A stretch of 64,000 nucleotides of DNA from Hevea brasiliensis (Eukaryota > Streptophyta > Magnoliopsida > Malpighiales > Euphorbiaceae), in the NCBI RefSeq assembly GCF_030052815.1, contig NC_079496.1, positions 10,431,100 to 10,495,099 of the forward strand. The letters are read 5' to 3'. The stretch's first letter is position 1. Each line of letters begins with the position of its first letter. Both the position numbers and the translations under genes were made by a program. Of the stretch, positions 12,904 through 24,281 are shown in pieces. Below the pieces are notes generated by a model. The model ran no database searches and had not been told where the DNA came from. It was given only the letters and a program-made list of their open reading frames with translations.

Positions 12904-13904
12904 TTCTTCCTTTTTTTCTTTTTTCCTTTTTCACCCTCCCTTTTTCATATGATATGAAAAGGATGAAGCAACTGTAGTGAAAGTAGTGTATGTTACGCTG
13001 TTTCCAGAGAAATATCAATTTTGTGCATCTATTTTGGTTACAGAATTCACCCTATTCATTATAAAAGCCGAGCTTTTGCCATATGTGAATTTTCTATATT
13101 TAACACGTGATCATGCGCTATCTTGATAGATGTATTCTAAAGGAAGTATCCTCATTGGTTGTAACCCTGTGAACTAATTCTTTTACTAGCTCCGTCGTAG
13201 TTCGATGGGACCACCCTTCAATCATCTTGCTTGAAGCACAAACATATTGCTACTCTTTCATCTTGCTTGAATCAATTTCTTCTTTTTGTTTTTAAATCAT
13301 GCAGCAAATCTAAAATTAAAATAATTACCGGAATCATAAGTGATGATCACCCTATTACCCTGCGCTAAAGCATCTCTTCATCCACCAGAGGGAGGCTAAC
13401 AGAAGTACTATCAAAATGCTTGAACCAGGCGCACCATTTGGTCCCACTGGCCTTCTTTGGTATTCTTCAGCTTCTTGGACGTTTCTGGAGTCCAAAATCT
13501 GAAAGTGAATGCTTAGATCAATTTAATGTTAGGCATAATGAGTACAAGGGTTTCAAATCACTCTCTTTTCTCGACCAGATGCTAAAAGCAAACTACATAC
13601 CTAGACATTATTGCTATAGACTAATTAAATATGTTTTCTTCTTATTGTATTTATTGATGATAGATCTTTCCTTGAGTTAATTGCTCTAAGAAATTCTTTA
13701 TATACGCCTACAACTCAAAAAGGGCTTAGTTAATATCGATTTATGGATTATTCGAATTATACACGTTGCTAAACACGTATATATAAAGGGGTGACCCAAT
13801 GAAACGAAATGAACTCACTAGCCAAGCTAAATGACTGTTGCGACTTACCACTAAATGACTAACTGCTCACACCACCTTTTACCTCTGTGATACAATCAAA
13901 TCTA

Positions 13905-14220
13905 CTAGTCATCTTAAGAAAATTAGTTAGGTCTATCTCACTTTCAAAAACTAACTCAATAAAGAAAAAGTGTCTAAAATCATATAAAGAGCATATTACT
14001 CTTATTATAAATCAATATATGATCTTAATGCACCCCCTCATGTCCAGAATCGAACACTTAAGAGTATCAAATACTAATAGGATATCTAAACATAACATGA
14101 TACCATCTTAAAAAAATGAATCAGACCTAATTCACTTTCAAAAACAGAAAAAAAATATTCAAGATCATATAAGAGCGCATTACCCTTATCACAAATCAAT
14201 GTAAAATTTTAAATACAAAT
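13905..14220. repeat. Diverged direct duplication, about 195-base spacing
   Basis: The segment from about 13908 (CATCTTAAGAAAATTAGTTA, then a TTTCAAAAAC block and ATCATATAAAGAGCATATTA) recurs from about 14103 with scattered substitutions and small deletions. Both copies run through an ATCAATRTA block. No terminal repeats or coding sequence. It may be part of an old retroelement LTR or an unrelated local duplication. Confidence 0.6.
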
Positions 14221-14532
14221 ATTACTTTACTTTGTCCCTTTATTTAATTTTATTAATTATGATAATAAATTTTAATATTCATAATGACCATAGCCAAATT
14301 AGTAAATTAGCTAAAATTGAAAAATGAATAAAATTTATAATTTTTTTGTCATTCAGCCTTAATTTAAAATAATAAATTTATAATGAATTATTTGTTAAAT
14401 GAATATAAATAAGGTGCAAAAGCTCTGTCCCATCAGTAGGGTCTAACTACATTTGTACGCATGATGTAATCTGTAAGTATGAAATGGGCAAAATATGTGC
14501 AAAAATAAAGGGAAAAGTCCAAGTCCTGATAA

Positions 14533-14683
14533 TCAAGTGACGCAGCTACTAGTACTAGTACTGGTAAACTAGCAAACCCACTTCCTCAGTCCTCATGTGA
14601 AGCCTATGGGACAAAGAAAGGAGCAGCTACTCGTACTAGTACTAGCACTGGCATGTCAAGCCTATGGGACAAAGAAAGGAGCA
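14533..14683. repeat. Short compound direct repeat
   Basis: A 25-base block containing CCTATGGGACAAAGAAAGGA occurs at 14601-14625 and 14659-14683. An AGCTACT-GTACTAGTACT block precedes it near 14544 and recurs near 14623. It looks like a recent tandem slip. No function is apparent. Confidence 0.7.
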
Positions 14684-16303
14684 AGCATTGAAGACTAGGT
14701 ACCCAAATTTCCTCTCTTGTTTTTCCTCCTAATCAGGTCTCGAAGACTTGACATTCATATGAGTTCTTCCAATATATATGTACTTTTTTAAAATTAATGA
14801 TTTAATATTATTAATAGGTGTCAATGTTAGGCCAATGGGTTGAGAAGCAAATCTATCCTAAAAGATTGAAGTGTCAGATTTGTGTTGTAAAACATTCCTA
14901 TTCCAAAGATATAATTCTGCTGGAAAGCATGCAGTCCACCTCATATACATAGATGCTATTGGAATTAATGGAGTTGATGCGCCTCCAAATATTTCCTTAA
15001 ACTTTTTTTTTTTCAGATTTCATATATCCCAAAAGTAGATAATTGATTACAATCTTCAAATACAACTTTCTGTTTTTTCAGTTTTTTATTTTTGGGAAAG
15101 TTGTAATGTTTGCTAATCATAATAAGCAAAAGTCTGGTCTTATACTTTATTCTATGTTTTATTTTTATTTTTTAATTAATTTATTATTAAAAATATTTTA
15201 TTTTAATTTTATTTTATAAAAATTCTTCTAAAATATTATAATAATAAAATTATTTTTTTATATTTTTTTCTCTTACACTTATAAAACATCGATCATTTCA
15301 ATTATTATATGAATCGATAAAAAAAATATTAATACTATTACAATGATTTACTTATCAAAAAAGTAAAAAAAATGTTGGATTGCAATCTACAATGTATAAA
15401 TAAGATATTATATTTATTTAAATAAAATATTATAGTTATAACTATAAACGATTTATGTGTAATTATATATTATTAAAATAAATTATATAAAAATAAATTT
15501 TTATATACTTTTTAAATTGTGTTAAAACAATTTTTATAATTATTTATTTATTAAAAACATCACTATAAATAAAAAATAAATTTTTTTACAAAACTATAAA
15601 TCATAATATAAAAATTTAAAAAACTTTGTAAAACATATATTTTGTTATTAATTATTTTTACTATTTAAAAGACATATTATTATCATTTAATTAATTACTT
15701 TAATATTTTATATTTAAATAATTTTAATTATGAAAATATTTAATATTTTTAAGAAATATATAATTATTTAAATATAAAATAAATAAGTATTTAAATATAA
15801 AATTTAGATGTAATGATTATTCTATTAATAAAACAAAATTTTAAGAATTAAATTATTTTAAATTAAAAAAAATTGATATAAGTTTTATTTATAAATATAA
15901 GTTATATTTCCTCTGTGGGGATTTTGTATTTCTTTATTGATTTTTTTTTTGAGGATTTTTTTTTTTCATTATGGAGTTATTAGATATTTTATTTAGGTAG
16001 AAACGTAAATATACGAAAAATTTTCCCTTAATAAAAATATTAAAATTTAATAATTTTCAAATTAATTCTTAGAAAGATCATCAAGTCAAATAGTAATAGA
16101 TTGTTGCTAAGTTGAATATGCTTCTCATTCACTAGTAAAATTAAATGTTTTGCTAATATAATTAGATTTTTTAAATCAAAATAATTAGCATTATATTTTA
16201 TATAAATAATTCATTTTAAATTTTTTTATATAAAATTGCAGTTGGACTTTATATTTGCATAGGATGTCCATTTGATAAAAGTTGTATCTTTTATTTTGAA
16301 AAA

Positions 16304-16334
<31 letters not shown>

Positions 16335-16469
16335 TAAAGGATCAAATTGTTTCAATTTCAAATAGAGGAGACTAAAGCGTTGTTTTCATCAACTTTAAGG
16401 GTCATTCTGTAACATACTCCTGAACAAGCCAAAAGAGGGGAGAAAAAAACATTGAACCCCTAAAAGAGT

Positions 16470-17637
16470 CGCTTTAGCTTTGACGCCTCCTCTCTCTTTG
16501 TTTGAGTGGTAGACCAACTCTCTTTTAACGCTCTCAAAGACCCAAGCTTTTTCATCGTCTCTCTTCTTTTCTCTCTCTTTCTCCACACATTTTAGGGAGA
16601 GGGAGCTCTCATACATTGCCCTCTTTTATCTCTCTCTACAGTGAGTGCAGTGAGTGCTTTCTTTAAGCCCCACAGCGAAAGCAAACACTCTCAAAGCTCT
16701 GATCTTTTGGAGCCATGTAATATCTTTTTTGGGCTTCCTTTTCTCTTCACTTTTAACTGATCTTTTGATTTGCTTGGTGGGTTTCTGCTTATCTTTGCAC
16801 TTGTTTTGTTTTTTTTGCGTCTGGGTCTTTGTGGGGTTCTAGATCCAAAGAGGTGGGTCTTTGATTTAAGATCTGTGACTTTCTTCTTTACCTTGTTATT
16901 ATCTTCTCCTCCTTTGGGTTTTGCCAGTTTTAACAGCCATGGGGAAACTACATTTGTGTATGAATTAATTGATTCTCTCTTGCTCCTTATTTGTCACCAG
17001 AAAGTTTCACTCTTTTTCGGGGAAATAAGAATTGGCATTTTAAGGTAGAGTTTAGTGCTTAGACTTCACTGATATTTTTGTTAATTTCTCGTTGGTATCT
17101 CCTGATTGTTCTTTCAGAGGTGATATTTGATCTGGGCCACATGCAATCCTATGCTTGTTAACTAAATTGCCGTTGTAGTTTCTGATTAACTGAATACTGG
17201 ACCTTTATTTATTTATATCTTTTGGAGGGTTTGTTTGGAGCTAGTAAAAGATGTTTGTGCCATGTAACAAGTTTAGTTATATTTAATCTGGGGCTTCTTC
17301 ATGGATCATGTAAATGTAATGATGAGTATGATTTGTATCTCCTTTTACTGCTATGCTGTCTGTTGATAACCTAGATGAAGCTCTATGAATTTTTCATTCC
17401 AATATGCTGTCGATTTTTTTTTTCTTTCTCAAAAAAATACTATCTATTTAATCCAATGTGCAGAAATTGATTTTATGGTGATTATTTTTAACTTTAATAA
17501 ACTGTAGGAAAATCACAATTCTATTGTTTACAAATTTGAAGATGAAAACAGGCAGTACTGCTCGTGGATTTAACATGCTTGGGGCTTACTAATGGGTTTT
17601 CCCAATTTGATCTATGTAACAAATTTGCTTTCTTTCG
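16470..17637 (+). promoter_or_regulatory. Probable 5'UTR with intron and uORFs of the AGC kinase
   Basis: A CT-rich leader at about 16480-16640 suggests the transcription start region. A pyrimidine-rich acceptor (AAACTGTAG) ends at 17508, so a leader intron is likely, with a possible donor near 16853. In the putative last leader exon, an ATG at 17542 opens a 16-residue uORF that stops at 17590-17592. The stop overlaps an ATG at 17592 that opens a second frame running past the main start codon at 17638. Whether both uORFs lie in the mature mRNA depends on the unverified splice model. Confidence 0.45.
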
Positions 17638-20600
17638 ATGGCCTCAAAAACCAATGTTGGAAGTTCCCCAGAAAATCTGAGAAAAGCCGTTGGTAATCAG
17701 ACACCAGAGGGAAAGTTCCGCAGGCCCTCACCTTTACAGATTACAAAGACAAGCAAATCAGAGCCAGTCACCCCCAGAAAACCACCTCAAAGTGCACAAG
17801 TTGCATCAAAACAGGTTTCTGTAGTGACAACAGAGGACAAGAAATCACTGATTTCTCATAAATCAGACAATGTCAATTCTTTGGTTGATGAGGTATCTTC
17901 AGGTTTGGCCTTTGTTTATCCAAAGCAAGGGCCAACTTGTGCCAATCCTGAAGTGAGTGAGGCTAGGGACTCACCAGAGAATAGTGCTGATCAAGAAAGT
18001 AAAAATTTACAGAATGAAATTGGCCCTAGTTCTGCTAAGGTTAGTGATGGGACCAGCAGTCTTGCAAAGACTAGTGGAAGCGCCAAAGTTAGTGGACAAG
18101 TTGATTTTGTTGAGAGTGGGAAAAGCAGTGTGAACAGAGGGAGCACAGGCAGTGATGTCAGTGATGAGAGTACTTGTAGCAGTTTCAGTAGCAGTGTCAA
18201 TAAACCTCACAAAGCCAATGATATACGATGGGAAGCTATACAAGCTGTACGTGCAAAAGATGGTGTGTTGGGTGTGAACCATTTCAGATTGCTGAAGAGG
18301 TTGGGCTGTGGGGATATTGGAAGTGTGTATCTTTCAGAATTGAACGGGACAAAGTGTTATTTTGCAATGAAGGTTATGGACAAAGCATCTTTAGCAAGTC
18401 GTAAGAAACTTCTTCGAGCTCAAACAGAGAGAGAAATACTGCAGTGTTTGGATCATCCCTTCCTTCCAACTTTATATACCCATTTTGAGACTGACAAATT
18501 CTCGTGTTTGGTTATGGAGTTTTGCCCCGGTGGTGACTTGCACACTTTTCGACAAAGGCAGCCAGGAAAGCATTTTTCTGAGAGGGTGGTCAAGTATGAA
18601 ACCCATCCTTATATTATCTCTACGTAATTTTGAGAGGCATTAAATCTGCAAGTCGCTGCATTATTTTGGTACATGCTTTCACAAAGTACATAAGAATTTC
18701 TTGTGTCATCCTGCATGGTATTGGTAGGTTCATTGCTACATCCTTGTCATGAGGAGGTGCTTGGCATTCTTTTAAAGTTATTGCAGAATGGTAACTTTGA
18801 TTTTTCTTGTAAGCACTTAAGATTCAGATTTACCATATGAGGTTTAGGTACAGATGGTTCTCTACAACATAGGAATTGATTTAGCTATTTGAGTAATTGG
18901 TTGGAATATAGAAATATTCTGAATATACTGAAAGATGATTTTGGTGTCCAAGTTGTTATGAGGTGATATTACCAAGGGTGTTTGTAAGAACATAGAGGGA
19001 GCTCATAGATAAAGGTAAAACATTTATTATTTTGCAGAACCAGCTGAGAAGCTATATTACAGATTATTGTGTATCATGTGACTAATTTAGCTAAAAAGAG
19101 TTATTAAGAGATAAATATACCTAATGGTTCTGACTTCTGAGAGTTATTTTATGACTATTTAGTGCACTGAGTTGGCATACTCATTTTCAAGCATTGTCTC
19201 TTTTTAAATTTGTGCATCTCTCAAGAAATGAGGCCTATTGAAAAGCAGTGATTGAGAATATGTGCTTTTTTCTGTCTTTGAAACTAATGGTTTCTACATA
19301 AATGAGAAACTTCATATTTGTATATGAGGACCACGTTCATCTCAAATGAGTCTAGAGCTATTGCTTTGTTTAGCTTTAGCTTCTATGCTACCAAATTATA
19401 ATGTTATTTGTTTTGGCTTTGAACGAATCTGCCATATCATGAAGATGGTAACTACCACACAAGATATGCTACCAAATTATAATGTTATTCCTGTACAAAG
19501 ATGGGAAACAAAATGGTCAAGAAGAAGAATCAATCTGCCAGGTGTGCTGATATTGAGTATGGACTATGTGCATATCTTGCGTGGTAACTACCATGGAATT
19601 TTGTGGTGTAAGATCATAAATAGAGATGATCCAAACTACTTTTTCCCCATTGCCTGCCTGAGGTCACTGATCTCTGAACTGTTAAATGTCATCTGCTTGC
19701 AATTTTTAACTTTAACTTTTAGGAGGCCTGAGCTGTAAATGTAATGACATTTAAGATGATGACTGACCTTGAACTTGATCAGTCAGATGTAGAACTGTAT
19801 TTGTTCCAATCATTCATAATATGCTTTTTTTTTCATATTATAATTAGATAAGCTTGTCGGGTAATTTTGTTCAACTGTCTGTTGTGATCGCGTGGCTTGT
19901 CATAATCATGAAACTTGGAGAAAGGAAGAAAAGGAAAAAATGATAAACCAAATCTTTTGGTGTTTTGATTAGTGATGAAACCAAGGAACTCAGGACAACA
20001 AGAGTGGAGCATATACTTCTAATGTGCATATGAATGTTCTTTTTATGTGATAACTATCAAATCTAGTGTGAGCTAAAAGTGCATTGTTATGCTGCTTATT
20101 ATGAATGACATGAAATGAAATTGCAAAGTGGAATGGAACTCATTGAGTTCCTCTTTAGCTAATGGTTCTCCTGTAGGGCTAAAATGACTTCCTACTGATT
20201 CATGCAATTATAACCAAATCAAGATGAGATAATGACATTCAGGGCTGCACTTGTGCTGCTATTGGAGAACCTGCTGCAGCTGGAAATAGAAACCCATTCC
20301 CAGATAACTGCTGTCACTTTAAATCCTCCTAGTGATATCACATGGGGGAAAAATCAAAATGACTTGCTTCCTTCTTTTCTATTGATGATGATTGTAACGA
20401 GCGTTAATTGTGTCCTTTGACCTTTAATCTGCAGGTTCTATGTAGCAGAGGTTCTTCTTGCTCTGGAGTATCTCCATATGCTTGGAATTGTTTACCGAGA
20501 CCTCAAGCCGGAAAATGTTCTTGTACGTGAAGATGGACACATCATGCTTTCTGACTTTGACCTTTCCCTCCGCTGTGCAGTGAGCCCAACATTGGTCAAG

Positions 20601-21296
20601 TCTTCAGCACCTGAAGGTGAACGCTTGCGAAAGAACCCAGCTTATTGTGTTCAACCAGCTTGTATTGAGCCATCTTGTATCCAGCCTTCATGTGTGGCCC
20701 CTACAACATGTTTTTCGCCTCGACTCTTTTTAAGCAAATCCAGGAAAGATCGAAAACCCAAGAATGAAATGGGGAACCAAGTCACCCCATTGCCAGAGCT
20801 TATTGCAGAGCCGACTGATGCACGTTCCATGTCCTTTGTTGGCACCCATGAATACCTGGCCCCTGAAATTATCAAGGGTGAAGGGCATGGAAGTGCTGTA
20901 GATTGGTGGACTTTTGGAATCTTTCTGTATGAGTTACTGTTTGGTAAAACTCCATTCAAAGGGTCTGGGAACCGTGCTACCCTCTTCAATGTGGTGGGTC
21001 AGCCATTAAGATTTCCCGAGTCACCAATTGTCAGTTTCTCAGCAAAAGATCTGATAAGGGGCTTGCTGGTGAAAGAGCCACAACATAGACTGGCTTATAA
21101 ACGAGGAGCTACAGAGATTAAACAACATTCCTTCTTTGAAGGTGTAAACTGGGCATTGATTCGTTGCGCAAGCCCACCTGAGATTCCTAAGCCGCTAGAG
21201 ATAGAGCAGATTCCAACTCCACCATCAACAAGTGGTAAAGGTGCACCTGCTGTTCTTCCTGAGCAGAATAATTATCTGGAATTTGATTTCTTTTAG
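17638..21296 (+). CDS. AGCVIII serine/threonine kinase, D6PK/PVPK-1-like
   Basis: Plant AGC kinase of the group that phosphorylates PIN auxin efflux carriers at the plasma membrane. Exons 17638-18593 and 20435-21296 join in phase 2 to give 605 aa, close to PVPK-1. Residues 1-215 are Ser/Thr-rich and disordered. The kinase domain starts with [16 protein letters not shown] (216-231), with Lys245, Glu264, RDLKPEN (340-346) and the DFD (359-361) that replaces DFG in plant AGCVIII kinases. An insertion of about 88 residues precedes [14 protein letters not shown]. It carries a Cys/Pro-rich triplet repeat and a basic KSRKDRKPK patch of the kind that binds membrane phospholipids. The last residues, FDFF (602-605), form the PDK1-docking PIF motif. 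The intron position (between the N-lobe and RDLKPEN) is typical. The exact paralogue is uncertain. Confidence 0.93.
19384..19489. repeat. Short direct repeat in kinase intron
   Basis: TATGCTACCAAATTATAATG followed by TTATT occurs at 19384 and again at about 19465, 81 bases apart, within the single coding intron. The 130-codon open frame across it (19346-19738) has no family signature and I do not call it a gene. Confidence 0.55.
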
Positions 21297-22609
21297 TTGT
21301 CCTTGAAACTGATTTTCTATTTGTTTTTTCCCCCTGTTCTTGCACTTCACCCAATATGTAGAGTCTCTAGAACATTGAAGTTGTGGAAATTAGGGTTTTT
21401 GAATTGATAATAGTCAAATGTTCAATGTTTTTATTAAACATTTTCATATTTGTATTGAGGGAAGTTGAATATCTGAAATTGTGAATTATCTTAATGTACA
21501 ACATGAATTTGGTTTCTTTTTATGCTGAATACAGGAGCCAACATGGTTTTTCATGTGTAGTCCAGTGCGCGATTTTCAAAAATTCTGTATTTCTTGAAAG
21601 AATTCCTGGGAAGAACTGAAATTTTCTTGGTTGAGTACAATTGGTTATAATTTTTGAAATAAAATTTTGAAATCATGCTAGGATTGTTTCAAGAATTTAT
21701 CAGAAGGTTTGAGGAACTGTGTCATAACATAAAATCTTTATTTCCATCTTTTATGTTGCAAGAATTCAGAAAATTTCAGTCTGAAAATTCGAGGTTCCAG
21801 AATTATATATAATGCTGAAATTTATCCATAATTGTTTGTATATTTTTTAAAAAAATTAATATAGTTAATTTTTTTTATTTTTTATGTTAAAATTAATTAT
21901 TTTCTAGTGGTGTAAAAGGATTATGGTATCATTAAAATAAAAAAAAATTAACGGATTAAGTAAAAAAAAAATTCAATATATAAACAAATTAGTTTATAAT
22001 TTAAATGTAATTTTTAAAGCAATTTAAATTAATTTAATATTTAAGGAAATTTAATTATTAATATATCACTCTTTTTTATAATAAATATAAAAGTAAATTG
22101 AAATTTTTATTTAATTATAAAAACTCAATGATTGACTTTGACAAATAATTAATTAGAAAGTGGAAATTTTAAAAAGATGAGAAATGCATGTTACCATTAA
22201 TATTATTATCCTACGTTGAAAAATACGACGTCGGCCAGCCCATTCTATTTTGAACTTTTTCCTTAAATAATGCCTGGAGTTAGCAATTAATTAGGGGAAT
22301 TTGTCCATTTATATATGTGTGCTTGTTTATTTCATAATCATGCAAATATTATATAGCAACTTTTATTAAAAAAAAAATGAGAACTTTCTAATGTCAATTC
22401 ACCGAAATTTGAGAGAGATGGGATGCTATTTTCCTAGCTTTCAATAATGGAGAGATTCCTCTTTAAAATAAAATTCCTTCTAATAAAGCTTCAAATCTTT
22501 TCGTTCAATGTAGTGAACAACATTGTCTTCCATTACTTGGGCATCTTTCGGTGTTGATACCAAATCAAATTCACCATACACGCTAATAAGTTCATTGATA
22601 TGAACCCTC

Positions 22610-22643
<34 letters not shown>

Positions 22644-23032
22644 CAATGTAGTTGGCCACTTTTCATCTTGTCGGGAGATATTCATATGAGTTGGAAGATA
22701 CTTCTTTAACTTACATAATGACAAATATAGTCTATTAAATTTAAAAAAAAAAATAATTAATCAAATTTAATTATTTTGATAATAAATTATTCTGATTATT
22801 AATTTAATTAATTTGATTAAAAATTTTTAAAAATCCATAAATATTAAGTGTAATTTTATCAATAAAACATATTATTTGTAAATATAATTATAATTATATT
22901 TTTATTAATAATCTTTAATTAAATTGTTATTTTTATAAATAATTTGTAAGCTAACATCAAATAATATATATTACATTTTTATAAATTTAATTAAATAAGA
23001 TATTCACATTTTTTAGTAGCACATTTTTAGTG

Positions 23033-23074
<42 letters not shown>

Positions 23075-23380
23075 TAAAAATAAATGTATACGCATATACA
23101 AATAAAAAAATATATATTTTAATAAAATTATGATAATTTTATTAAAATATATTAAATTTTACATTTCATATACACGCCATCTATAATTAATATTGGATCT
23201 TATCAAATATTATCCATAACACACTTGAATATGAAAAATTTTAATTTTTCATTTATTTGATAATAAAGAAAATTAAAAATCAATGGAATAATATTTTTTT
23301 AATAAAAAAAAAAGCATCTCAACACTTTGAATTTTCAATTTAGAAATTTAAAATATGGTCTATGGTGGAGAATTGCTATT
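21297..23380. other. Kinase 3' region and AT-rich intergenic DNA
   Basis: About 21297-21800 probably holds the kinase 3'UTR. The rest is AT-rich spacer with a (TA)n tract at 22613-22641 and an (ATT)n tract at 23034-23072. No gene is recognised. Confidence 0.55.
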
Positions 23381-23383
23381 TAA

Positions 23384-24278
23384 GGGGTATATGGTTTAAT
23401 TTTTTTAGCACAGTAATGATTGATAAATACTTAAATAAATGAATTAAAATATTTTATAACTTTAAAAAAATTGAGCTAATATAACTGATATAATACCAAT
23501 CAAGTACAATTTACATCAGTTATATTTTTAAAGTTATTACTCATTAGCTGATAATTAATTTAATTTTATTTTTATTTAAACTATATTATTATTTTTCTGT
23601 AACTCGAAAATTAATATTATTAATATTATTTATTTCTATCTTTTTTTTATTTACAATGTTAACATTTTAATTATCATATTATAATTTCATTAAAATAATT
23701 TCAATTAATAACATAAAATATAAACTATTCATAAAATATAAAATATTTATTTTTTTATAAAAAAAGTTTTTTTAATCTAAAAACTTAAAATTATAAGATT
23801 TTTTTTCTCTTTATTAATAATAATAATTACTTTATTATTTTATAACTATATTTTTCAAATTATTTAAATATTTTATTTTTTTAAAGAATTTAATTATTTT
23901 CTCATTTCAATAATGAAATGAACAACATGACATAATAAATCATTAATTATATTTTTATTTTAATAATATAATAAATGATATAACATACTAAATTAACAAT
24001 TATGTATTTATTTTAATAATAAAATAAATAATATGATATAATAAATTTATAATTTTATATTTATTTTAATAATAAAATAAATTATACAATATATCCTTAT
24101 TAGTCATTTTACATATTAATAATAATAACTAAATATAATTTTACTAAATACTTAATTTAAATCATCTATCAAACACTTAATCTGAATCCACTATCATCAA
24201 CTATCAGCTATCAGCTAATAGTAATAACTATCAGTTAACAACTATTAGCTGCATTCAGTAGCTAAACTAAACAAACTC
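23384..24278. mobile_element. PIF/Harbinger Tourist-like MITE, copy 2 (inverted)
   Basis: An 895-base relative of the element at 3672-4416, in the opposite orientation. Read in reverse complement, its right end has the AGCTGATAGCTGATAG subterminal repeats, then AAGTGTTTG, then an ATGTAAAATGACTAATAAGG block. The first copy has the same blocks in the same order. TAA lies directly outside both ends (23381-23383 and 24279-24281). The interior is AT-rich without a transposase. The outer left end (GGGGTATATGGTTTAAT) is more diverged than in copy 1. Confidence 0.68.
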
Positions 24279-24281
24279 TAA

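Larger units (their letters stand above)
12904..16400. other. Intergenic: RPAC1 3' region to AGC kinase leader
   Basis: The first few hundred bases should hold the RPAC1 3'UTR. 13890-14220 holds two diverged direct copies of one segment, annotated separately. 14533-14683 holds a short compound duplication. 15150-16340 is strongly AT-rich with a (TA)n tract at about 16311-16335. The 86-codon frame at 13420-13680 and the 74-codon frame at 13887-14111 have no recognisable domain. Confidence 0.5.

Noticed and set aside
13420..13680. 86-codon frame downstream of RPAC1
   Set aside because: No recognised domain, no splice context, and AT-rich surroundings. Not supported as a gene.
19346..19738. 130-codon open frame in the AGC kinase intron
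   Set aside because: No family signature, contains a local duplication, and lies fully within an intron whose junctions restore a canonical kinase domain.
22613..22641. (TA)n tracts such as this one, considered as possible element ends or origins
   Set aside because: Similar TA runs occur all over the window and lack associated inverted ends or conserved flanks. They are simple microsatellites.
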